Source of the DNA: Paracyclopina nana
Lineage: Eukaryota > Arthropoda > Copepoda > Cyclopoida > Cyclopettidae
Direction: 5' to 3'
NCBI GenBank assembly: GCA_019096065.1
Contig: JAGUCH010000005.1
Location: 4,092,001 to 4,156,000 of the forward strand
DNA: 64,000 bases
In this document: positions 12,867-25,800 of the stretch, one piece after another
Layout of the letters: every line of letters starts with the position of its first letter
Position numbering within the stretch: position 1 is the first letter of the stretch
Program-made: the position numbers and the translations under genes
Notes under the pieces: generated by a model
What the model was told of the DNA's origin: nothing
The model's database searches: none
The model's input: the letters and a program-made list of their open reading frames with translations, nothing else

Positions 12867-14081
12867 TTAGGGCGGACAAATAGGAGGTTCATGAAAGGAT
12901 GATGAGGTTGGATTGCCTCCAAAGGGTTGGCCGCCACAAGCACTCACTTGACACACGTCGAAAATTGGCCCCACCAAATCGCAACCCATTTCTTGGATGT
13001 TGCCAAAACGACCCTGGAATTTCCTGAATTGCAAATCCGGCCGAAGGGCGGCGATGTCGTCACTTATGCTGTCATGATAGTCGATAATTTCTGCCTGCTC
13101 ATAATATGGCCACATGTGACCGCGATCGGTGAAGTCGTCCAGATGAATAACCAATTGCAGGTATCGGTGGCGACCTAGAACATCGATGTATAAAGGGCCA
13201 CCACCTGAGAGATGGCATCGTGATTGTCCTACCTTCAGAAGCCCAGTTTCCATGTGATCCGTTTGAGACAAAGATCTCTGGATGTCCGTCAACAGTAAAA
13301 ACTGTGTCTGGATAATCAACCGGGAGTTCAATGCCATCAGAGATGTCTAATCCTTCGCCAGACACGAAGTAAAAAGTCTGCGTTGCGTTGTCGTACTCGT
13401 ACAGAGCTCCAAATGTGTGAGCATTCAATTCAAGGTACTTCGGCTGGCCATTTTGGATTCGCATTTTGCTGTTGTCTCCGTCGCAAAAATGGTTGCCCAG
13501 AGTCACGCGAACTCCTAATTTAGCCAGAATATTTGGTGCAGAAAAAGTTTCTCACTTTAAAATTACCTAGGCAAAATCCTTGAGGGTCAAGGCTGAGGCA
13601 GACATCTTTGCCATAATTATACGCATACCACGTGTTAAACTTGACATCAATAGTGTTGCATTCATCATGCCATTCTTTGGCAATCGCGAAGGGCTTCAGC
13701 TACTCTTTAAATATTTTATAGGTGGGCACTCGCGAGCATTTTAAAGCTAAAATTAACCTTGTCAACAGGAAGCCCATAGAAGGCATCATCATAGCAATGA
13801 ACGCACTCAATATTCTGTCTGGTATTCAAATGTAAATTACTGCTTTCAGGTCCAACTATCAATGTTTGCGCCGTGGGGTTTGCATCGACGACGTTTTCTT
13901 GCTCATCTCGCAGTTCCATTTGAGAGATGTAATGATCAAAATTGGTGGGCATGAAGACCTCTTCTGAGTGGAGCCAGTACACCGGCAGCCATTTCCGTAT
14001 GATCTCCTGATTCTCCACCGAAATTTCACATTTGGCAGACACAGCAAACAAGGTGAGAGAAATTAGTATGAGGAATTTCAT
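12867..14081 (-). CDS. VPS62-domain-like secreted protein, copy A
   Basis: Predicted 358 residues in four exons: 14081-13758, 13699-13567, 13514-13233 and 13204-12867. The introns are very short (58, 52 and 28 bases; the last is barely splice-sized and may be mis-modelled). It has a clear signal peptide (MKFLILISLTLFAVSAKC), then LPVYWLHSEEVFMPTN, YAYNYGKDVC, GNHFCDGDNSKMRIQNG, TFGALYEYD, NGSHGNW and FQGRFGN. The order matches copy B throughout. The DWEH segment of copy B is changed to DGDN, so if those residues matter the two copies may differ in activity. A consensus donor (CAA|GTGAGT, exon end 12948) lies inside the last exon and could give another C-terminus or join to copy B exons downstream. 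The function of this family in animals is not established. Confidence 0.75.
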
Positions 14082-17000
14082 AACTTTATGATTTGGGAAC
14101 TGTTTGAGCTCTAAGTTAAGATCGTTTGTTTATCTACAATCAACAAAGACAGCAGTGTCATCATTTCGCAATAATTTGACGCCGATTCACAAGCGCCGAA
14201 AGGAGTTTTACAAGGGTCATATTTTTTCGTATTGCACATTTGCCATCATCAAGTTGTTTAGCCCCAAGGTTTAAACAAAGAGGCCGCAAATTGCCCTTGT
14301 TAATCTTGAGAAAGCCAATTGATATTTTCCCAGACAATAATAATCAATTTATTATGTGTTTATAAAGCTTGGGCAAGGTTTGGGGGCCCTGTAACATTTC
14401 ACCAAGTTGTGTGGCGTAGTTTTTCTCATATTATTAATGCAAACAAGCTAAATTTACCTAAACGACGTCAACTAATGCTTATCAGCTAATTAGATTCCTT
14501 TAAAGATTAAGTAGCAGGTGCACAAGGAGGAACGCTCCTGCTTGTTCAGAGGGAGGTACTTTTAACATGCTAGACTTTTGCCCCGATTGTCACAGATGAT
14601 TAGCGGCTGTTTTGCTCTGTCTCGTTTAAAATAAGTCTATTTTTTCCCTCAAACTGAGATGTGATCTCCCCAAACCCTCTGCAGCCAACAGTTCAGAGCA
14701 CTCAGTCGCGGAACGTTTTTACTATAATATCTCTCAGCTAGGGATTAACTTTTGTGGTCACTAATCTGTCGGCTTGTCCTTGCGCTTTATGACAGCTTTC
14801 CCGTCAAAATACCGAGAAACACCTCTGTAATTTGAAATCATCTCCGGTAATGTTAGCCTCTAATATTTTCGTCCAAACACAGCCACGTGCGCTGTCGTAA
14901 TGACATGCCAAAAGAGTGAAGAAAAGATTTTGGATGCTCGTCCTTAATGGTAAGCATGTTTTGATTGTTCAATTATTCATCCTTGCTCCCACAATAGGCA
15001 CTCCTTGTTGATGTTCTTAACGTTGACAAATTGGAAGCCATTTGACCGATAAAGATCCTAGATTTACAAAGTTGTTTTATTTTGTAGAAGAATTCCCGGC
15101 ATCTTCGTCTTAAGGCAAGAAATCAATAAAAGTACCGAAAATCTCTCTCCAAAAGTGGCTAACAGCAGGAAGTCAAAATGTCATGTCGAATTTCATAACA
15201 AAAAAAGGAAACCACGCACAACTTATCCTTAAAAAGACTGAAGATTTTGTGACCTGACAAGGAGGTTGTAGAGGACACCCTAAAGTGTGCCAACTGCCAA
15301 AACGAGGATGTTTTCCTCCCTCCAAATGAGGAGGCATGTTTTGCTGACTGAACGTTCTCTCAAGAAAAAACCTTATAGTCGGTACCCAACAATTGCACTC
15401 TGAAGCAAGGGTCAAAGAATATTCAAACTCCAATGAAAATTGGGTTTGGGAAGAATTCGTCCTGCAACCAGCATGGTGTCGGCATTGGCCAACAACAAAA
15501 TTCCTAAATCTATATGGATCATCGACTGCGGGGTGACAAATCACCTTTTGGCCCAAAGTGATCATTGGTCGAAACCAAAATCCTCAATTGGCCATTAGCA
15601 TTCCTCGAGAGATGGGTTAGATTGGCTGCTAATTGTTGTCAATTGTTAGATTTCAATTGATTTTTCCGATAATGAGTCCAGTCACCGAGCAGGAGCAGCT
15701 GCTGTGTCACTCCGGAGATTCAAAATCAATGGTGGCACAAAAATGGTTTTGAACACCCATGTGTTCTGATTTGGGTCTTGCCTGATAAAATCATAAAGCA
15801 GTTCTTGAATTCATGGAGGAAGTTGTTAAAAGCTGCATAGCCATTCAAGTTATGGTCTTGAAAATGAGAGGGTTATTAGCATATACTATACTTCATGTCT
15901 TCATGCCCAAATTAGATATTGGCACAGCCAAGTTTGTTATTATTCAGCACCAGCCCACATAATAACAAGTTTATCACTTACCAGGTCACATAAATCTTGC
16001 CTTGACTCAGTGCATTTTCTGCCATCATATAAAGTTGTTTAGGAATGGGTTCTTAGAGCCTCCAGCTCTATGCAGGGTCTTGTTATTTCTCAATGATAAA
16101 TGCTGAGGGATAAAAAGGTCCATAGACAGTTTACATCATAAGTTCATTTATACAGGAGAGAGCGGCCAAGCTTAAGCTAAATTGTGCTAGTCAGCAGCTT
16201 ATTAGAACATTTCACATCTCAAGTTGGGGTCTGCAAACAGGCACTATGCTATTAACGGACCCCAAAATGAGGCTTTGTTGAGAAGCCTTGTGGAGGAAAC
16301 CAATCTTAACTGAGAATGAGGAGGAGGTGGTTGAAATGTAGAACATGTAGAAGAAAACCCATCCTTGTGCAGGGGGTTTGGACATCAATCCACCTCAAAC
16401 CAACTAGTAAAATCTCTTTATACACTTGGGATGAAAATATTAGCGGCTGCCAACCATATTTTGAGCTCAACCTACTGGTTGAGACAAATTGGAGTTAGAC
16501 GTCGCTGAAAAAAAAGTTGCTGTGCAGGCTTCTTTATTCTCCGCAGATGCGAGAGCGATATTTCTAGAGATTTCATCTTTCTGCCATGCATAATTTTCTG
16601 ACTGCGTGTTTTTTTGCGTATTTTCCAGTGGATTCATAGTTTGGTTTGATTTTGTGTATTTAATTTAATGAGATCACGCAAGGACATTTTTTAATACAAT
16701 GGACATGGTAGCATAGGTAATATGATAGTGCGACCAATTAAGTGTAATTGATCCACTTTTTTTGCACAGATGATTAAAGCACTTGAGTGTGAGAGATTTG
16801 ACACGCCTAGTTTGTCTTTTTCTACCCTGAAGGAAATTATGACAGATCATTCGAGATGGGTTTTCAATTTCAGTTTTAATTTCCCCATCACAGTTTATTA
16901 TTGATTGTTCAAAAGGCGGATACAGCTTGTTATGGTACTATGACTTCATACATTATAAGTGGAAATCGTGTCATGGTTTAATTTTTCTATACAAAAGCAC

Positions 17001-20000
17001 AAAATTTGGGGGACCAATTTGAAACTTTTTCCTCTCTCGCAAGAACGATCCTTCAATCATTTTCATGTACATGGTGAGAATCATTCTCAAAGCATACCTT
17101 GAGAATGATGAATTATCCTATGTTTCTCCTTAACAGAATAAGTATTGAGTGTGTCTTAAAACTTGATGTATTGGAGCATGACTGAGTAATGGTATCACCC
17201 TGTAGCTAATAGACAAACAACTTTGAGTAATTGAAGGGGAGAACAATTATTGATCACTCAATGTGTGATGAATCGAATGAAAGAATTCTCGGATATTTTA
17301 GTCGTGTGGACAAGCAAGATTGCACAGGTGATATTATGCCTGGGCAAAGGATCTGAAACTCGATGCTCTCTCAATTATTGCAAATCATTTGTTCTTTGCC
17401 TTGCTCCTTAGATCCTTGACCTTTATCTAGATTTGAGCAAATGACATCATCTGGAAAAGTGAATCTTTTGCGGTGTTCATCTACGACATCTTTACTTAAT
17501 ATTAGGAAACTATTGACTTTAGACTCCATCATTTTCATAATTAGGAACATTATTTCTCATTAAGACAAGTAAGAACTAAAAAATTAACTTTTAAGAATCA
17601 TCACCAACTCTTCGTTTTTAGCTAAAGCTCTCAGTGCTGAAGTTATTCGCCATAGGAAAAAGGCGTTTAAGATAAGGATTGCCCATTCCTTAATAGATGA
17701 ACAACACATTGAGGCAATATAGCCATATATAGCTCCGACAAAACCTCATCTAACCTTTCCATGAGTCTTGCATACCTGTAAACCAGCTTATCCATAAGCT
17801 AATATTTGTGTTTTGAGGTAAAATTATTCACTATTTAGCTTCAGTGCATTTTCATAGCTTCACTACTTTTACTAGGACAGCCCTGCAAGCGATCAAATGT
17901 CGATTTTGGAAGAAACACACATGATATTGTGACATGTGTACATAAGGTCAGGCAAATTGTGTCAAAGCAGCCCGTCAAGTTACGTCAAGTGTGCCCGAAA
18001 ACGGAAGCACTCTAGAATGGCACTCCTTTTAGCTAGCAAACAACATCTTTGATTCAAATTACATGCATACAACTCACCCTCCTTTACATGCTAGCACTAT
18101 GCTATACTATGCATGCATGCTCGTTGTCAGCTCTTTAAGTTAATCACACCCTCATGTGTCATGCACGCCACACTAAGCAAATGAAGGACGAAATAGGGAA
18201 AACTGTTTGGTAAGCTACTGATCTACTACCTAGTTTAGCTGCAATGCAGCGCATGGTGGCTGTTAATTGAGCTTCCATTCAAGCTGCTCAGGTGGGCTCT
18301 TTCATGGTAGAAGTTGAGTGTCCAGTGTGCACATATAAGCTAGCTGGAGGAGAGCTTGGACGTCAGCTGCTTCAACTAAGATGTCTAGGCCGTGTAGCAC
18401 ATAGAGCAGTCGAGGTGCGTGCCTGAATCTCTCTTTTAACTTCAGCCTATCCACATCAGCTGACTTTACTGTAACTGCAAAGTGGCCATAACAACAACAG
18501 GCCAAAAACTCAATCATGGCTCAATAAAAGGACGGCCTAATTCATTGTTACCAGGAATATCATACAAGGTAAGACGGACGTTCTGCTTTTCATTTAGCTT
18601 GATGCTCTTCTAAGGTGATGGCGGTGTGATGCCTAACAAAGATGAGTCATGATTGTTAAAACTGTTTGTTCATGGCTCGTTTTCTTGACTTAATTGAATG
18701 AAAAGATTTCCTATGCATCCTTTTAATTTGAATATACGATAAGTCCAGTTCTCAATGAATAAATCACTTGATTTGGAGCTAATTCTTAGGACTGGAAGCA
18801 AATGTACAGGTTGAGAACTGCGATACTTATTTGCCAAATATGTTTTCTTTTCAGAATGTTAAGTTCAAGTGTACTTTAAAAAAATTCCACACTGAAATTC
18901 GCAAGGTTTAGCACCAAAGCTTTGCGTTGGCTTTTGTTTGCCAAAATTCTAAATAAAGTAATTTCATTATTCAAATTAAGTTGCGAGGAAGTCTGTTCTC
19001 TTTTGCACAAACAAAGCCTATGGCCAAAGTTCAAGATCATGTTCGAAAAAGAATAAAGGCTTGTTTATCTTTCCTGAGGGGTGAGAGTAAGGCCATATGT
19101 GGCCTCAATGTAGGCTAGGAAAATGCACTCTAGCTGATGATTGAATAAGCACTCAACTCTGTGATTCCTTACTGAGCAGATGAAGATAAATCAGCTGAGC
19201 GTGTATGATACAGGATTCTTAATGCATTTGTAAATATTGGCTTAGCAATGATATGAGGAAACTGAAAGCAGGACACCTTTTATAATGCTTGCCAAACAAA
19301 TCAGCTCATACATTTGCACTTAAATTAGATTTTTATTCATCTTGCTTGCCTTGCGCAGAACATTCAGCAATCTAATAAAAAAGCTGACGTGGAAATGATA
19401 TCTAAGAAATGAGTTGCAGACAACACATCAAGTTGCAGCTTTGAAGAATTGGCCTGTCAAGAAAAAACAAAGCACAACATACAGACACTACAGCCCTAAT
19501 TGATGCTCTTCAGCTCGGACTTTGATGCAATATTGATTTGTAGGCTTCTCGCTTATTTTGCTATGCTCAGTAATTAATTTGATTTTTTAGTTAAAAACAT
19601 CTTGGCAAACCCTATCAGGCTGTGCGTGAGAAGCCTTTTATGCATATCATTGTCGACTCTTTCTTGTGATTAAAAAAGTAGGCACTAGATTATGAGCAGG
19701 GTATTTCGTTTCAGTGGATTAGAAGGAGCGCATTGTTTTCTCTCAAACTTACATACTCATTACTAGTACAACCATTTCAACACTGAAGAAGCCTTAAATG
19801 AGGCTTAATGGCCCTGTTTGTGACGTTATATCATGATTAAGGAGTCAATTCAGCCATTGCATTGGTGACACTCATGCTTCGCTAAGTGTTGTTTATGAAA
19901 GTGATTGACTTCTGCTGAGGTCCGTTTCAGTTAAAGGGGCCCTGTGCTTTCTTTTCTGACAGTAACCTTACTCTATGTATAGCACTAGTGGAGCGAGAGC

Positions 20001-21491
20001 TCCCACGAGAAACAGCTGACAATGCACACACTTTCAGTCACATTGCTGCGGACGACAGCGTAATAACAACACACAGGACGTACACACCCTCGAAGTAAAA
20101 GTGAAAGCTGCCCAATTTCGCCTACTATCGCCAGTGAATGAACTTGTCAACATAATTTTCGTGCATATTACCGACGATACGCCGATCAGGTAGGACAGAA
20201 AAGGGTTCAAAATCAAGCTCAGCGTGCCTCGAGTGAAAGCAAGTGCACTGTATGCTCTATTATGGGCCTCTGCCTTAGGTAAACTGTGTTAGGCCTGTCA
20301 GAGCGGTCGTGTTGGGCTTCCCTTACGACAAAACCAAGCATTGAACGTGTTGACCTAGTGCACTTTTTATGCCAAATATGCCATCTTTTGTCATGTGCAT
20401 CGATGAAGGCCTTTGGTAAACAGGCAACAGAAAGCATGACCTCAATGGCTTGAAAACTACTGTTTTTACAGAAATGATGAAGTCTGGTGGTGGTTTGGAC
20501 ATGTATTGATTAGGCAAAAACCGAGCCTTTCAATGACTGGGTGGCTCAACTATCCTAACTTTTTTGCTCACTAGATAGGCTTCATCATTGTCCTACTATT
20601 ATTTATTTGGGTGGGGTCACATTTTTCGTAGTCTATAGGAAGTGAAAGCATTGAATTCAAAGTAGCCTCATTGAATTTGCTGGGGTGAAAGCTTGCCAGT
20701 GCTAATGTGCTGCTTCCAATTTTTTTTATAACTTTTTTTTTTATAAATCCATTTAGCTATCTTTATGCGACATAATGCAATTAACTGCATGAATGTTTAT
20801 TCCAGCTTATTGCTTAGTTCTTAGCACATAAATATAGCTTATTAACAATCACAAAGCAGAAAGGTATTAAAATGTTGCATTGCGGTCACATCTCTTTTAA
20901 TCTCTTCCTCTGGCCTGCTTAGCAACATTCTTTGTTGACATTATACGGATATTAGTGGCATTCGTGCATTATATGCTGCAACAAAGCAGACGATGCAGCT
21001 AGCTTTCTTCTCAAACAGCTTGCCAATTCAGATCATGAAGATAATTTGTATGGGATTTATCGAGTCTTTCTTTTGTGTTTGTTTTTGCTAGATTGCCGTA
21101 ATTCGTAAAATGTATTTTTACTCGAATGTTTAGGACCAGTGTTGTTCGTGAACTTGCAGTTTTCTTTAATGCGTGCAATTTAGGTTTCTTTTGTAGTGCT
21201 TTTCAAGCTCGTTGCAGACAAGTTGCTTCAGAGTTCATTTAGAAACAACAAGAAAGTTGTCACAAGCTCGGGGAGGACTTTTCAATCTCCTGCTTCTACT
21301 AGGAAAGCAATTGAAACTTGTCTGGTGATCAGAGATTGGGGGGAGAGTCAAGATTGATTGAACTCTAGAATACAGAGGGTTCGTGTTTTCGTGACAAAAG
21401 CCTATATAGCCAACATAATGGAGTGGCTGCGAAAAATCATAGCTTTCTTTCCCGTTGCAGCACCTGTCATTATACCGCATAAGATGTCAAA
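14082..21491. other. Gene-poor 7.4 kb between VPS62-like and actin-related genes
   Basis: No recognisable coding exon on either strand. The longest frame (130 codons, 15173-15565, minus) has no known motif. AT-rich single-copy-looking sequence predominates. Its place between two engrailed genes makes distal regulatory content plausible, but nothing specific is supported. Confidence 0.5.
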
Positions 21492-22869
21492 ATGAAGGAC
21501 ACGGGAAAAGCCGTAAATCACTTGGAGAACGCTGAGTGTCTCGTGGTCGACCTAGGCACTGCGTTTACCAAATCTGGATGGGCACATAGGAGCAAACCAG
21601 GCCTCAATATTCCCTCAATTGTGGGCCATGGGAGACATAAAGGAGCCATGCTGACACTTGGCCTAAATGATCACTATGTGGGGAGAAGAGCCCAAGACCT
21701 CCAGGGAATCTTGAACATTAGACAGCCATTTAAAGACGGTTGTGTGCAGCACTGGGATGATCTCGAGCTACTATGGGATCACGTCTGGCAGCAGGAACTG
21801 AAAAATATTCGAGTAAGTTTCAATTCTAGAATGGACACTGTGCATAATTTCCTTGTGATCGGTTATGTATAATCGAAATCTGCCTTTTGCCATGTCTAGA
21901 TGGATAATGACTCTGATACATCAGAGATTAAAGTATTGGTGTCCGTCCCACCACTTTGTCCCCCCGAAGACTGGAGAAAACTTGCTGAAGTCTTTTTCGA
22001 AGACTCTGGCATTGGCGGTCTCTACTTGGCCAATAAATCAGTCCTGGCCATGTATGGCGGAGGCCGAACAACTGGCATTTGTGTCGACACTGGAGAGGAT
22101 ATGACCTACATAGTTCCTTGCTGGGAGGGCACTCCCTTACCGAACGCGACCATGATTCAAAAATTGGGCGGGAAGCACGTGACTGATAGGTAACTTTGGC
22201 AGCTTTTCTTCTTAAAAGTTCTGGTATAAAAAATTCGTTACTCTAAGGCTTTTGGCTCTGCTATCCAATGGAAAATACAGCTTTCCTGACGACACCTTTT
22301 TGTTGCTCCGAGGTCGCAATGGCCGAGGCCTGAGTGTTGTGAGTAGACGCGATGTTGTGCGAGAGGCCAAGGAGCATTTTTGCAGAATCGACCCCACAAA
22401 CGGGCTGAAAGTTTCCAAGAAGCAAGAGGAGCAAGTTTTGCGTCTGCCCGATGGAAACATCGTAGTTGTAGGAGAGGAGGCCACATCCGCTCCGGAACTC
22501 ATGTTCAAGCCTGAGTTGGTCAAGAAAAGCTATAGTGGCCTTCACGAATTGCTGTTCGAGTCGTTAATGCGATGCGAGGAGAAATACCGGTCAAGGCTGG
22601 TATCCAATATCGTTCTCACTGGAGGCAATTCCCTTTTGCCTGGTTTCGATAAGAGGTTAGAGGCTGAGCTTTCGAAAATGGTGTGTGAAGAGGACAAAAA
22701 TCGCGTGCGGGTCACAGCCCAAAAAGGCAGGGAGAACTTTACGTGGAAAGGGGGCGTCCATTTGAGTAGCCTGAGCTCGTTTCAAGGATTGTGGCTAACA
22801 AAGCAAGATTATCTTGAAACCGGGGCCAGCATCAACGTTCAAGAAGGCACGGTTTACGAACAGCAGTAG
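21492..22869 (+). CDS. Divergent actin-related protein
   Basis: Predicted 410 residues in three exons: 21492-21812, 21900-22189 and 22248-22869, with phases 0 and 2 that fit. The actin fold is clear: VVDLGTAFTKSGWA (phosphate loop 1 region), PSIVGHGRHKG, GILNIRQPFKDG, WDDLELLWDHVW, GRTTGICVDTGEDMTYIVP (phosphate 2 region), LTGGNSLLPGFDKRL (adenosine region) and FTWKGGVHLSSLSSFQ near the C-terminus (actin has VWIGGSILASLSTFQ). It is far from conventional actin, with an insert around the 300s (LVKKSYSGLHELLF follows PELMFKPE) and a C-terminal extension ending in YEQQ. It fits no standard Arp class that I can name. A tiny upstream ORF (ATGTCAAAATGA) overlaps the chosen start codon. An AATAAA at 23384 could serve as a poly(A) signal. 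Confidence 0.88.
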
Positions 22870-25800
22870 CCGATGCAGTGCACGCGTTATCATGACTCAT
22901 TTTTCTTACAGAAGCTTTTACCGTTATCTATTATTACATTTCAATTAATGCTATCACCATTAGGACTAGCAAAACAGATGCAGAAGCTTTTTAACCTTAT
23001 ATTGATGCAACAACCGTGTGAATTTATTGTGCAACTGTCTTGGTATTAACTTTACAAAAAAGCTTCCAATTTAAAAAATGCTAAAAGGCGCGTTATTATG
23101 TTACACATATTTGCGGCTATCGTAGTATATACTAATTCCCACAAGTGCTAATTCGTCTGCAATCAGGATCTCGTTGTATGGGAAGGCTGCCAACTGGAAA
23201 GAAAGTTAATTTTTTACGTTCAATATACTCATCTTTTGCTATATGCTCTCTATATACTACTACATTGTTACACAATCAAGTGTTAATTGCTTCATTATCC
23301 GGCCATTTCAAAGAAACCCACTGATATGCTTATTGTTGCCATATTTTCTGTGCTACTCTACACATAGTTATGTACTTTATCGAATAAAGACAAACGCTTC
23401 ATAATTAGGCTGTTTTGCCGAGATAAGAAACCATAACTGCTCTCCTGCGTGAGCGCAGTTAAGATAAGCTCGTATACTATTAACGCCCCATTAAGCTTTT
23501 AATGTTGAAATGAATGAAGCTGGAAGATCTAGATAGCATGAATAGCAGTATTTTGTACCAAGGTAATGCTATCCAGGGAATCTCACATGGTAACTCCAAA
23601 CTCGGGTTTGTGCGCTCAAGATGCTCCAAACAATGATGCTGCGAAGCAGTGAACTGCATAAGCATCATTTTTAAAATGCTTCCTGGACCTGGATGATCAA
23701 TTTTCAATTGCTTGCAGATAATTTTTAGCAGTCCTGGCTGGGATCTAATTACTGATTAGAAATACGGCCCCAAAAACAGTGGTTGAATAACCTGCCTTAG
23801 AATGAAAGTATTCGACTTTCTATGCTAGGTTTTGTTGAATGGCGCGGACTTGGTAGTTTCGGCCGGGCTTCATTAAAACCAGAGAATCAATTTTCCCAAG
23901 GTTATTTTTTCCACCTTGTCAGATAGATGATTAGGGCTCGATGATGAGGTGGTGGAAAAATAAGATATACACACAGTGTGCAGTAAATAGGAGCTTTCAA
24001 ACCCTCTGCACAATGGTCTGACATGACCAAAAATTCCACGACTTAACGATCGGCATACACAACTCACTTTGGACAGGAGCCTGAAGCAGGTACCATAATC
24101 ACTTTTCTCCTCCTCCCGAGGCTCAACTTGATCGAAAATGGAGTCTAACGCCTTTATCACCTGCCCACACAATGAAACAATGATCAAACTTTCAAATACT
24201 GCGAAAAAGGGAAAATACATGGTAAAGCTTTCTAAATCCCAGCATACTGAAGATTTTCTATTCTCGGAAGAAAGCCTTTAATTTAAAAACTACAAGGGCA
24301 TCGTGAAAAAGTAATTCAAGCCTTTCTCATCGCGCATCATATTATAAATGTTTTTTCTCCAAGCCAATGGAAGGCCAGTAAATTGAATTGTTCTTTGCCT
24401 TGAATGCTTCGCGTTGAAAATGAACTGAAAGACCCTTGTGCAAGGATTAAATTGAGACCTGGGCCGTGGCCAGCCATCTGGCGGCCAATTGCGGCACTTC
24501 CATTCTAGGGGGCGAAGTCAACTTTTCAAAACTTAATTTGGCTTTGTGTGCGTTGGCCATCATCCCAAACCCACTGCACAACCACAATGACTACTTTTCT
24601 GAAGCTAAAGGATCATGGAGAGAAAGATCATGAAGCCGAAAGTAATTTGTTTCCCCTCTAATTGGCATATTGAGTGTTTGCCATATTGTTTGTGTCAACA
24701 TTCCTCGTGGTCATATTTTTGTCACCTCATTAGAGCAACGCTGCACGGAGAAAGCTAGCCCATTCTACGAACTGTAAATAATTGCCCTAGCATGACTTTA
24801 CGCAACTTTTCATGAATTTTAAGAAGTTCTTCGACGAAAAGTGGGCCATCATCAGCTCCTTTGTTTTTTGCTCCCCTGACTAATTTCCCAACCAATAAGG
24901 AGGATTCTTGGGAAAACCAATCTGGGCAAAAATGCATTCATCACTGCTGTACTGTAGGGCAAATGCTCGAGTTTCCTCAGACTTGCAAATGAGCTCCTCA
25001 TCCATTTGTTGAGCTTCAGGTAATCATCATACACAAAGCACAAATGAGGTTCCGCAGCCAGCCATTGGTTGGTCTTCATTGTGTCGTGACTGGTCCTCCC
25101 CTCAAAACTGCCTTCATTATTTAGAAGAACCACATGCATACTACTTTGGCAGACATTTCTCAACCACCAAAGACAGCAGTTTCACTTCTTGATGGCTCTT
25201 TGATTTCTCTCAATTATCTGCTCAGTAATAATAGTACTACTATGTGGTCAAGTGTATTTGCCACTACCACAATACGAGAAAGTAAGAAAATGCCTCTCAA
25301 CCTAATCAATTCTTCCAAATGTACAAGCTGTTTGCTACATTGTAGTTGTTGTATCCCACGCGAAAATCGTCTGCTCGTTTAATCAGCTAATGGTCTGCGT
25401 ATAGCCCAGAGTAGCAGTGCATGGTAATAATCTGCGTTTTCAGAGCAAAATGGTTTGCCTATGCTAATTTCCTGCTGACACGCGTGACGTAGATTGATTT
25501 GAGAGCAACCCTAAAGCAAAAAAGCATCTCAGTCGAGCTGAAATTCCCAATTTGTTGCACAACAAGAATTTTTAAGGCCACTAAAAGAAATGCAATCATC
25601 TTGCAGCCCATTTTAATAACAATAAAACGGTATGATTGCCATATGAAAAAAGGGCAGAGCTGCGATTTTCAGCCACTAGGAATCCATAAACATAGTACTA
25701 CCATCAATTGGCTGGCAGAAGAGTGCATTTTTTATGCTCATAATAGCCGTGGTATTAACGTTCGGGCATTAAAAAAATAGCCTGTGCTGTAAACATGGGG

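Noticed and set aside
15173-15565. 130-codon minus-strand frame as a gene
   Set aside because: No start context, signal, domain or splice support; low-information composition.
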